From: Cafeteria roenbergensis
Taxonomy: Eukaryota; Sar; Bigyra; Bicosoecida; Cafeteriaceae
Reading direction: 5' to 3'
Assembly (NCBI GenBank): GCA_008330645.1
Contig: VLTN01000056.1
Span: 124,001 to 188,000, forward strand
Length of the DNA: 64,000 nucleotides
Shown: one piece after another, positions 29,987 through 41,900 of the stretch
How positions within the stretch are numbered: position 1 is the first letter of the stretch
Layout: each line of letters begins with the position of its first letter
Notes under the pieces: model-generated
The model's input: only the letters and a program-made list of their open reading frames with translations
Told to the model about the DNA's origin: nothing
Databases searched by the model: none
Program-made: the position numbers and the translations under genes

Positions 29987-32900
29987 TCACTCGACGGATC
30001 CGTTGAGCCGGAGCAGCTGCGCGGCAAGCCACACCACCACTCTCGAGCTAGCGAGGCAATTCTTGGCGCTGCCGCCCCCGCTGCCGCCCTCGAACCGCAG
30101 CCGCTGAACAGCCCACGCGAACGCCAGCCCCCGTTGCAGCAGCTGCACCGCCCGCTGCCGCAGCGCCAGCGCCGTGTCCTCCTCCGCCTCGCTGTTCGCC
30201 AGCACAAGCGCCCACACGGACGCTCGGGCCATGAGCGCGACTCGCCCGTGCGCGAGCCACGCACGCAGGAGCAGGGCCACCGCACCGCCCGCTGCGGCAG
30301 AGCCGGTTGTCGACCCGTCCGCGTCCGTGACACCCGGAACCGCTGCACCCTCCACAGAGGCGAGAGCGTCCGCCATCGACGCCACGGCCACGCCCAGCGT
30401 GTCAGCGTCGTCAGCCACCAGGCAGGACACGGGCGCGGATCCAGCCAGCGGCAGGAGCCGGAGCGCCTCCGTGAGCTCCTCCGCCGCTGCCTCCGCCGCC
30501 AGCAGCACCGCGAGGCCGACGGCCTCGTCGGGGCGGCCCCCGGCGTCAGCGACGGCTGCCGCGTGCGCCGACGTGGCGGCTTGGTCGAGTGAGAGACGCG
30601 TCGGAACGCCGAACCGAAGCTCCATCGGCGCGGGCGCGCGGTCCTCGTCCAGGCTGACCATGTCCTCCAGGTCGAGCTCTTCGCTGCCGGACGGTTTGCC
30701 CTGAGCCCCGGGCGCTTCGAGGGCGCGGGGGTCACCAGCAGCAGCAGCAGCAGCGGTCGCGGATGCGGATGCAGAGCTGGTCTGGGCCAGCTCCAGCACG
30801 AGCGCAGCATCGGCGGCGTCTGGGTCTTGGCCCGGCTGCAGAGCCAGCTGCACCTCTCGCTTGGCATGAATTGCGGCCGCCACTGCGGCCCAGGCTCTCG
30901 CTTCCGCAGTGATGGCGCGACGCTCGTGCGCGCTGCGGCCGGCCCCCGGCAGAGGCGGGGCCGCTTTCCAGGACGAAACCGGCTCTGCAAGCCAGGAGCA
31001 CTCGTCGGCGTCGCTCGCTCGACGAGACAGGGCGGACCAGCCGTGCCCGCGGCCGCACGACGAAGAGCCCGGTGATGCGGCAGCATGCGAAACCGCCGAC
31101 GATTGCTCAAGCTCCAGCAGAGCAGCACGCATCGCTTGCAGCACGGCATCGGCATCCTCGCCCCCGTCAGCGGCAGCAGCACCGGCCGAAGCGGCAGCAC
31201 TGGCACCGGTAGAGCCGATTCCTCCTGCCGGCCAGAGATCCCCAGCGACCTTGAGGGCCCGGCCCAGCGCCTCGCCGCTCCGCAGCGACACGGCTGCCTG
31301 CAGAGCTCTGCGGCTCAGCTCGGCTGCCGCCGACAGCAGCGCCGCCGCCGCTTCGCTTCGCAGGAAGGCCACGTCATCCGCCGCGTCCGGGCAGCCCAGG
31401 CGAGCTGCGGCGGCGGGGACGGCTTCGCCGTCTGCGGCCTGCAGGGCTGAGAAGGCCGCCGCAGCAAGCTCTGCCGACTTCCAGCTGAGGCAGGGCTCGT
31501 CCGGACCGGCGAAGCTGTCCGAGACGTCGGGGTCCGCACGCTCCGACCAGATCGACGCCTGCCCAGCCATGGCTCGAGTTCCGGCGCGCGCTGCGGCCGC
31601 CGCAGCGGCGGCCGGCGCCGAGTCGGCTGTGCTCGCAGAAACGTAAACGCCGTTCGTGGCAGCATCCGCGTCGATGTGGCCCGCCACGGCAATGCGAAGG
31701 GCCGAAGCGCACACCCGGGGACCCAGGCCGGCCAGCATCTGGCCGATGACGTCACCCAACCCGGCTCCAGCAGAGCGAGCGAACGCCCGTTGCAGCAGGG
31801 CAGCTGACCACACAGCAGCCTCCGTTGCCGGCAGAGCCCTGACGAGCGACACCACGAGCCCCGCCTGGGCCGCCGAAACAGCCGTCGCCAGCCCCGAATG
31901 CAGCGCCGGCGCAAGCAGCCACCGAAGTCCCCCCCTCGCTGCGGCACCAGCGCCGGCGTCGCTTCGCTCCCGGACGCTGACTGCCTCCAGAGGCGGCAGA
32001 GCCGGGGGGCCAAGCAGAGCCACCGCCGCCGACGTGACCGCGCGCTGGGCCACGAGAAGCGCCGGCAGAGCCGCCTCGACCGCGGCGTCGGGGCGCTGCG
32101 AGGCACCGTCGCTGCCGGACGAGCGGCGTCGCTGGCAGACGCTGATGGGGCCCTGAACCAGGACCGACGCCGCCCTGACTCGGAGGCACGCCTCTGCAGC
32201 CGCAGCTGCAACGGCGCTGGCCGGAGCCAGGCATGACGGCATGCTGCCGGTGGCAGCGGCCGCTGGCGCTGCGGCCGCCGCCACCGCCTCTGCAAGGCGC
32301 AGAGCGGCGGCGGAGCACTCGGCTGCGCATAGCTCTGCGACAGAAGTGGCCACAGCGGCGGCAGCCTCTGCCGCCGAAGTCACGTCGCGAGAGGGCGCAG
32401 CGGTGGCTCTGCCGAGAGGCCACGGCAGAGCCTCTTCGGCGATGGCGCGAGCAGCAGTCGCGGACACAGCCGCTGCCGTCGCTGCGCGGGTGGCCATGGA
32501 CGCTGCGGCCAGCTGGTCGCCCAGCGTGGGTGCGGCGTCGGAGAGACGTGCCCCGACGGCGACGTCGGCGGGGAGACCAGCCGCTGCGGCAGCGCGGAGC
32601 CAAGCCGCAGACACCGCGGCCTTGGATGGGTCGGTTGACCGGCTGAAATGGGGCAGCACCATGCCGAGGGGGCCGGGGGCGGGGCACGAGTCGGAGGCCG
32701 CGGCAGCAACTGCCACAGCAGCGGCATCGGCAGCAGCATCGGCAGCGGCCACGGCGGCCGCGCCGGGGGCGCCAGAGAAGGCGGAGGAGGAGGAGGAGGG
32801 CGCAGGTGCGGCTGCTGCTGCCGACGGCCACGGCGCGAGCGCGCCCCCTCTGGTGATGGCAGAGGCCCAGGCGGCCGCAGCGGCCATCTCAGTGCGGCGC

Positions 32901-35900
32901 GCCTGCGCTGCCGCAGCGGCCCAGAGCTGGCCAGCAAAGCCCTCACCGGCGGCTGCGGCAGATGCGACCGCTTCCACGGGCGCTCCGGACGCCACTCTGA
33001 GAACTGCTGCCAAAAGCCGCAGGCCGGCAGAGCTGGCAACCAGCGCAGCCTGTGCGCGGGACGATGTGGACCACCCCGCAGAGTCGGCGAGCGCCCGCAT
33101 GCGCCGCCTGTGCGCGTCGTCGCGAAGCGAGCAACCCCGCTCCACAGCCGCCGCGGTCGCTTCGACGGCCAGCGCCGCGCAGGCGGCCTGCTCTGCCGCC
33201 CGCGCGCTTTGCTCCCCGAAGGATCCGACGGCAGAGCCCCAGGAAGGATCGGAAGGATCGGCAGAGCCGGGGCGACCAGACGCGCGAGGGATGTGGCTGA
33301 GCTCCGCGCCTGCCAGAACGCCCCCCAGCCACAGCTGGCCGTGCTCTCGGCAGAGCTGGGTGAGCGCCTCGATGGGGGCACCAGCGCGGGCGAGGGCCCA
33401 GAGGCCGACGGACAGACGCGCGAGCGCAAGCAGATCGGCAGGGTGCATTCCGCGAATCCCTCCGGACGAAGCGTCCATCGGCAGAGCCGCGGCCACGGCC
33501 CCGAATGCGGCGTCGGGGTCGGCGCGGGTGAGGCTCGACTGCTCCGCCGAGCGCCACAGGGAGGTGGCGGCCGCGGCTCCAGCGGGGCCATGGCTGCGGG
33601 GCTCCGAGTCGGCGCCGATGTCGGTGCCCCCCTGCGCCGCCTCTGCCGCCGCGAAGGCTCTGGCGTGCGCCATCCAGACCCTCCTTCCGACGCCGGCGGG
33701 GCGGGACGTGGCGTCAGCGTCGCCGGAAGACGGCAGCAGCGCCGCCGCCAGGGCCGCGACCACGTCGCCCGCAAAGCCGCCCCTCGCAGCCTCATCCAGG
33801 CGAGCGAGGCACGCCGCCCTGCCCGGGGCATCGGGGCGCGGGTTCGGGCCAGAGCGGCCCGCGGCTCGGGCGAGGAAGGCGGCGGGCGTCTCGGCATGCG
33901 AGCCGCTGGGCACCGCGACGGCGGGGCAACCGGCCGCTGACGCGAGGAAGGTGGTTTGCAACCACCTTCGCGTGAAGAGGAGCATGCGGGTGCGGGTGCC
34001 GGCCTCCATGGCGGCCAGGGCGGCGGATCTGCCGTGCTCCCTGCCGCTCGAGGCCGCTGCCGAGGCACCCACGTGGGGCCAAGGAGCGCCGCCGGCCAGC
34101 GGTCCCCATCGCGACGGCGTGCCGCCTGAGGAGACGGTGGACCCTGCAGCGCGGCCCCGTGTCGCCGCTGCTGCAGCTGCAGCTGCTGCTGCTGCTGCTG
34201 CCGCCGGCTTGGCAGCCGCCGCGGCTGCAGCAGCGAAGGCCTCGTCGGCAAGGGGACGGAACTGTCCGCCCGCCTGGCCACGCGCAGAGGACGCCATCGC
34301 TTCCGAGGACGGCTCCGCGCGGCCGGGGGCTAGGCCTGCAATTGCGTCTGCCTCGCGGGTGGCGGCGGCAGCAGACTCCAGGACATGCTCGGCCGCGCCC
34401 TTGGGAGACAGGCTCCTGCCAGCGAGCTCCCACGCGGCCGTTGCGGCAAGTTCCGCCCGAATGGCGGCCTGCGTGGCAGTGTTGGCGGGGGTGGATCTGG
34501 CTCTGCCGGACAGGCCGGCCTGTGCGCGGGCTGCCGCGGCGGATGCGAGCACCAGTTGGTGCGACGCGCAGACGGGTGCAAGGCAGGCGGCGGCGGCGGC
34601 GGCTGCGACGCCCGGCGTGGCCCTGCGGGGCTGCCACGAGCGGGAGAGCTGTGGGGGCGCTGGCCGGGCCAGCGCAGGCGGCCCGGGGCTGGCCAGCGGC
34701 CGGAGCACGCCCGCCTGCGAGAGGGCTGCCAGGATGGGCGATGAGGGCTTGGATGGGGTCCGGTCCGTGGAAAGTTCCCGGGCAATGCTTTTGGCCGGCA
34801 TGGCCGCAGGGGCTGGAAGGATCTTGGAGGCTGCGGCAGCGGCGTCGGCTAGGGCTGCTCCGAGGGCGTCAGCAGAGGCGGCCGCCGCGTCGGCGGCGGG
34901 GCCTGTGACGGATCCGAGGAGGTGCTGTGCCGAGGCGACGCAGCGAGCGGCCATCGCCCATCGGACGAGCAGAGTGGCGGCCTCGGCAGAGCTCGGAGCG
35001 GAGGCCAGCGCCGTGCAGGTCGGGCGGTCGAGCAGCGCGGCGAGGGCGGAGGCGGTGGCGGCGCGAAGTGCGCTGGGGCTCTGCCCGATCCACGCCGCAG
35101 CGGAGACGAGCCGGTCGCTTGCGCTGGAGGGGCGGGCGGTCACGGCGTCGAGCGCGGCTTGCGCGCGAGCAATGGCATCCAGAGATCCGGCCCCGGCGGT
35201 GCCGGCCAGGTCTGCGGCCGCCAGCGCGGTGGCGAGCGCCCCCACCATCGCCGAGTGGCCAGCGTGACCCCCGCCGAACAGGACGCCCGATGACGGGTCG
35301 GCGGCGCCGGAGGAAGCGGAGCGACGGGAAGGGTCCTCGGCGAGGGGGCGCTCGGCATAGGCGCGAAGCACCTGCGCCGCCCGCATTCCAAGCGCTGCCT
35401 CTGCCGCCCCCAGAGCGACCTCGGCAGCGGGAGGGCTGGCCACCGCGGCCAGCCCGCCCAGCGCCAGAGCGTGCCAAGACAGAACCTGCCTTGCCTCCGC
35501 TGCGCCGCGCAGGGCGGCGCTAAGCGACTCGCTGGCCCTGCCGCCATGCGCAGCGGCGGCCTTGGCGGCGCGGGACGTGTCCGTTGCGAGCGCCTGGCTT
35601 GCCAGGCGCACTGCCTCCCCGTGCCAGCCTGCCGAGCAGAGCTCCAGGCAGAGTGCCTCCAGATCCGAGGCGGTTTCGCCCTCTTCCCTCCACAGTGAGA
35701 GCAGAGCCGACAGCGTCGCCAAGCCGTCCGGCACGCCGCTGGCCCCGGCGCCGCTGGCTGGGCCGAGCCGGGCCTGGAGCGCCGGCTCCGCGAGGGCGGA
35801 GGGGCACTCGTCCGCAAAGTCACGGCGCTTGGAGGCGCTTACGGCGGCTGCGACGGAGCGCCGCGCGCTTCGGCGGGAGGATACGCCGAACCCGGCGGCA

Positions 35901-38900
35901 GCCCCTGCCGCTGACGGCGAGAGTGACCGCGCCTGCGACACTCGCCAGCTCTGCCCTTCCCGCCCCAGCAGGCGGCGCCCCGAGGGGCTGTCACGGCCTG
36001 CGGCACCGCCAGCGGCGTCGAAGACACCCGACGCTGGGGAGGCGGGGAACGGCGTCGGCGCATTGGCTCTGCCGGCGGGAGAGCCCTGCCCGTCCGCATC
36101 CAGCTCCGACGCGGCGTCGCCGGCTGAGGCAGCGGCTTCGGCCGCAGCACCGGTCAGCCATGTGACCACGGCGGGGCCTGCATGGGGCAGCAGCGGGGCG
36201 CTGCTCGCGAGCCACGGCGCCGCGGCCATCGCGGCCTCCGCCTCGTCTGCGTCAACACCGCTGTCTGGGAGCAGCAGCGTGAGGCGCCGCCAGTCCGCCC
36301 AGGCAGCGAACCGCACCAGCGTCGGGGCCAGCCCCGCACGCAGCGCGAGGGCCGCGGCGGCAGTGCGGCAAATGCGCGCCGACGTCGGGGGTCCTGTCGG
36401 GCAGAGCTCAAGTAGAGCCAGGTCAGCCTCACAGCGCGCGTGGGCCTCGGCGAGCAGCCGCGCCGCGCCAGCCTTGGGCTGCAGGCGGCTTGGCTCAGGG
36501 CTCGCTGCCGACCCGCGCCCGCTGGCAGCGAGGCGGACAGTTGCCAGCGCGGAGCTCACGGCTGCAAGCTCCGCGGACACGCACAGCTCGACGATGCGGC
36601 AGAGCTGCGTGGCCAGGGTTTCGCACAGCCGCCGGCTCTGCCGGCAGAGGTCGGATTCGACGGGTGGCGTTGCCAGCGCCGACCCCGCAGTCGTGCCGGC
36701 ATGCTGGCCCATGAGGCGAACGGCGTCGTCCATGACGCTGCTCGACGGCATCAGCTGACTGTCAAGGCTGCCCTTCCCAGCGCCGGCGCCGGCACCGGCC
36801 GCCGGAGGCCAGCTGAGCGGGTCAGCCGGCGCTGCCGCTGCGCCAAGGACCACGCGCGAGGACGCCAGCTCCCGGAGACTGGCTGGGCGGATGGCGCCTC
36901 CGCGGCCGCGGGAACCGAGCCCAGCGAAGGGGGCTGCCCCGCCAGTGCGGCGCGAAGAGGACGCGAGCTGCAGCGCGGCTGCCTCCCCCCAGGACAGCGC
37001 TGCCGTCACGAGGTGGGCGTGGGTGGCCTTGGCTCGGGCCCGTAGAGCTGCCAAGCCACCCCGCGAGCGCTGGGTCCAGCCCACACGCGCGGAGGCACGG
37101 AGCTGCCACGAAGCGAGCAGGGCGGGCTCGGCAGAGCCCGAAGATTCTGCGCCGATGACTGAGGCAGCTTGCAGGAGGCATGCCGGCGGAGCGAGGTGCC
37201 CGGGCCTGAGCGAGGCCAAGCAGCGCGGCCACGACAGACAGCCCGCCTCCCAGCCGGCGGGCGGCTCGGGGAGGACCAGCGACGATGCGGACAAGACGGC
37301 TGACCCTGCCGGTGCCGGCGGCTGGGACTGGCGGCCGAGGGGGGAGGGCGCGGAGGATGGGGGCAGCGGCTTCTTTGCGGCGGCAGGCGGCAAGACGCGG
37401 GCGTGTCCGGAGCTCCGCGCTGGTTGCGCGCTGCGCCCCGCAGCTGCGACTGCAGCGCCGGGGGTGGCAGCGGAGGGCTCAGCGCCCGCTGCAGCGTAAC
37501 CCGCCGCGAGGAGGGCGCTGGCGGTGCCAGCGGGGGCACTTCCGGTTGCGGTGGCGGCCTCGTCCTCGGCCTCCCGGAGAGCCATGACAACTGCCAGCGA
37601 TGCCCCCACCACGGGGACGGGGCCGGCCGGCGTGCCTGGTCCCGACGGCCCTCCCGGCTCTGCATGGTCAAAGGGCTCTGCCACGCCGTAGGAGCCGCCG
37701 GCGTGCCGGCACGCGAAGGTCCAGGCCCTGCCAGCCACCCACAGCGCCAGGGCGTTGTCCGCCGCAAAGGCCTCCGAAGGGGCGTCTGCCTGACCGGACG
37801 AGGCTCCGGGCGCGGCAGGGAGCAGGCCGGCGAGCAGCGCTGCCGCAGGCGCTTCCAGCGCGGGCGCGCGAGCAGGCTCAGCGGGGCCGTGGGAGGAGGC
37901 GCCTTGATCGGCTGAGCGTCCGGCAGCCTGTCTCGAGGCGAGGGTGGGCTTCATGCCGGGGAGGAGGAGCCGGAGGCGGCTCGTCTGCGCCGAAGAAGCC
38001 TGCTCCTTGAGGATCAGCTCTGCCGCGGTTTCGGCCAGCAGCGGTGATGGGAGGGGCGGCGCCGCTGCGCACATGGCGCGGGAGAGGGACGCTAGGGCGC
38101 CAGCTGACGGGGGCAGGGATGCGGTGACCAGGGCCACGCCCGCGCAGGTGGCTAGGAAGCCGCCGTGGTCGGCGAGCGCCGCGCGCGCGGCCGGGCCGAC
38201 GCTGGCGTAGGCAGAGCTGGAGCCGTGGCTTGCCGCGCGCAGGAGGAGGAGGAGCACGGTGTGGCTGCGGCAGGCGCCAGTGACGGCGCCCGAAGCGGAG
38301 GACACGTCATCCAGCAGGGGCAGAGCGCCCCACCCGCCGGCGGAGGCGCGGCCGGCGCGCGCGCGGTCCGGGGCGGCAGCGGCGGACGACGAGCCGAAGG
38401 TCGAGAAGGCACCCGGTGCGCCGTCGGGCGCAGCAACGGACCTGGACACGGCCGCAGCGCGCTTAGCCGCGTCCCGGATAATGGCAGCTGAGGCCTGTAC
38501 GACTGCGCAAGCCAGCACCCTGAGCGGGCCACCCGGGCCGGCGGCGGAGGAGCAGCTTGCCACACTGCTCGTCGCCAGGGCGACAGCCTCCGACGCGCGG
38601 TGGTGGGAGTGCTGCCAAGCCAGGTGAAGAGCTGCCGCGTCACCGCTGCCATCGGCCTTTGAGCGCGCGAGGGCTGAGCTCGCGGCGGCGAAGGCGCTCT
38701 CTGCCGTCGACACTGCGGAGAGCAGGCCTGCCGCGGCGTCAGACACCGCTCCCTCAGTCCCCGGCTCCGGAATGAGAGATGCTGACGCGCACGACCCTTC
38801 CGCCGCTGCTCCCGCTGCTGCGGCGGCTGCCGAGGCCGCCACTGCGGGCGGGGGGCTGAACAGAGCTTGGCCAAGGGCAGCCCATCCGTCGTACGACCCC

Positions 38901-41900
38901 GCGTCGGAGCCAAGGCCGCCACTGCTGGCTGCGCGGCCGCCCCTTCCTCTGCCACGCGCGGCCGCGGCCTGCGACGCCAACCCCAGCACGACGCGCGGGA
39001 GCAGGGACAGGAACGGCAGAGCCGCAACCTGAGGCGGGGGCTGGGCCGTGCGGCGCCCGGGGCTGCCGGGGGGCGAGCTTGCAAAGGCGGGCGTGGGACG
39101 CTCCTGCGGGAGCCCCAGTGCCCCCGGCTGCGAGCCGAGGGAGCCCGCTCGGGAGCCTTGGGCTGACAGCGACAGCGACAGCGGTGCGTCGGCAGAGCCA
39201 GACCCCTGAGAGGGCTCTGCGGGCGCGGCGACGGTTGAAGGGTCGCCGAAGAGGACTTGCTGGCTGGAAGCGCCCGATGCGAAGACGAGCAAGGCGCCGG
39301 ACGCGACGGCCGCGCCGGTTGCGGCCGCGGGGTGGTCGGGGGCCCAGGGGGCCACCAGAGGGCCCACCGCGTGGGCCCCGAGGTCGCTGGCGAGGAGAGA
39401 CTGCGCGCACCGCTCCAGCCAGGGCCGCACGCGAAGCCGCCGGCCGCTGCTTGCGGCCGCAGGCGCGCCCTGCCCGTTGCTGGCCCCGCCACCGGCAGAG
39501 CCAACCGCGACGGTGAGGCGCAGGTCGGCGGGACAGGGCTGGACTACGACAGCCAGGAGGGCCTTCACAGGTCCCCCCCCGGTCCCCGGACCGGCGCCCG
39601 CCCCATCCGCGCCGTGTTCAAGCGCTGCGTAGTCCTCGCCACTGCGGACAACGCCACCATCCGCCTCTGCGTCGAGTGCGCCGCTGCCGCCGCCGCTGCC
39701 GCTGCCGCTGCGAGCGCGCCCCTCCAGCCGCTTTGATGCCACGCCCCTGCCGACTTGGGCACGAGGCCACACCAGGGCCACGCCCAGACCAGCCCGTGGC
39801 TCTGCCATCATGCAGAGCTCTGGGTCGGTCGGGGGGTGCGAGGGGGAGTCAAGCGGTCCCACGGGCCACGCCACGGCCTTGCGCGCTCCCGCCGACGACG
39901 GCGGTGACGTCACTCCGCATGCGCTGAGGGCCACGTCGACGGGCACCGACACGGGCAGCGGGTCGATCAGGAGCAAGGCTTCGCTCGGCAGAGCCACGCC
40001 CTGCCGGCCGGGAGCGGGCTGCACCGGCAGAGGCGCAAGGCTCCGCCCCGATCCGTCCAGCTCTGCCCCGGGAAGGCCCATCACGAGGACGTCAACCCGG
40101 GACACGAGGTCCCGGCCCGCGGTGCGAGGCCGCGCCACCGTCACGGCGAGGGCGTTGCGTCCGCAGCCCAGCCCGTGAACGGCGGAGCCTGCCATGGCGT
40201 CAGCGGAGAGCAGGCTAGCTGGCGAGGTGGCCTCCACGGGCCGCTTCGCCCGGCGCCGCCTGCTGCCGCCATCTCCGCCGCCTCCGCCACCGCTGTGCCC
40301 GCGGCTGCGGCTGCTGTCGCTGTCCTCGCTGGCGTCGCTATCCTCGTCAATTCGGCCCTCGCTGCCAGACTCGTCGGCGTCGTCCAGCGTGCCGACGTCC
40401 ACTGCGCACATTGCCACCACCGCGCCGCGAACGGGGCCGCCGTCGGCGCTGGCCTCTGCGCGCTGCAGCTCCTCGTTCAGCGAAACCGCCCAACAGAGCT
40501 CCGGCTCTGCCGAGGGCCCCAAAGGCACGCACCGCTTCACGACGGCGCAGTCCGTCGCAACTACCACCACTCGGCAGACACACTGCAGAGTGTCCACCGC
40601 AGCCAGTGCCGGGCGCGAAACCGCTGCAGAGCCAAGCAGGGCGTGCGCCTCCCAAGCGTCCGAGCCTGGCCTCGGCCGCAACCCTCCAAGCACGGTGGCC
40701 ACGACCCCGCCCGCAGACACGCGCGCGATGGACGAGTGCCGGGCCCCTCCCATGCCGCTCGGCGGGCCCCGTGGGAGGGGGCCGTGCGCGGCAGTGGCGC
40801 CGCTGATTCCCAGTGCCGACCCGACGAATCCCAGGAACGACGAGGTGAGAGACGCGGGCTCTGCCCCTGGCTCGACCCACGCCTCCGCCTCCAGAGCGCG
40901 TCGCTCCGGGTCCGCGGAGCCCCTGACGGAGGCTGCCCAAGGGCCCGACACGGCGGGCGGAGCGGCGCCCCTGCGCCGCGGGCGGGCGGACGACGCGGTG
41001 ACGTCGGCGGCCGCAGGCAGGACGTCGACGTAGACGAGCGACCCCCGAGAGCCGGTGAGGAGAAAGCGAACGTGCTGGAAGGATCGTTCCTGCGGCGGGG
41101 TGGGGGGTGTGGCGAAGAGGACGAGGGAGAAAGGCAGGCGAGCAGCGTGGGCGGGCGAAGGCGGGCGGGCCGGGGACGTGGGTGGGGGGGGAAGGCGGCT
41201 CGCAACTGAGGGGGTTCGCGCGCGAGCACGACGGTCGGGTGCAACGCTCAGGGGCGGGAACTCCGCGCCGCTCGGCGCGGGACGCGAGGAAAGCGGGGCA
41301 GGCGTTGCAGTGATTCGGCCGCCAGGTGGACTCACGGCACGCTCGACCTCGGCTGCGCAGCCGATGGGCACCAGGCCAGTGACGGCCTCCCGGCGCAACA
41401 ACGGCGCGCGGCGCCCGGCGCCTCCCCAGGCTTCCCGGCAGGCCACCGAGCTCCACGGCCGACCCGCCGAGTCGCGCTCAACCGGGTCGTCACGGTGTGC
41501 GGCGCGCAGGTGCCACACGAGGGTCTGGCCGGAGGGAGTGACTGCCACGGCAACGGGGTCCGCGCCCGCCCCTCGGGGCTGATACACAGCAAAGTTGCGC
41601 GCCCCGGGATCCCACTGGGCGTAGTCAGCAACAATTCCATCCTCGGGATCAGCCGCACGCAGTAGCCACGAGGTACTGGGCTGTGGCGCCGGGCTGTCCG
41701 CTGGCGGGCGAAGCGGCCACACGACGAGGCCGTCGCCAGTGGGCACTGCGGCCCACCCGCCGCAGGCGGTAGCAAAGCCAAACTGCGCGCGCGCAGTATC
41801 CCTGCTGGAGACGGGAGGCACGAGTTCCACCGCTGCGGGCGGGACTGCGGCGACGGCGGCAGCCGCCGCTTGGACCGCTTGGCTGTCGTCGCGCTCCAAG

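Noticed and set aside
32241-35267. 1,008-residue plus-strand frame opposite the giant gene
   Set aside because: Ala/Ser-rich antisense shadow caused by high GC at third positions; no domain and it lies wholly within a continuous minus-strand frame.
41090-41335. Treating the 246-base segment of the giant gene as coding
   Set aside because: It starts GTGAGT, ends with a pyrimidine tract and CCGCAG, is Pro/Arg-rich and interrupts a propeller-like strand.
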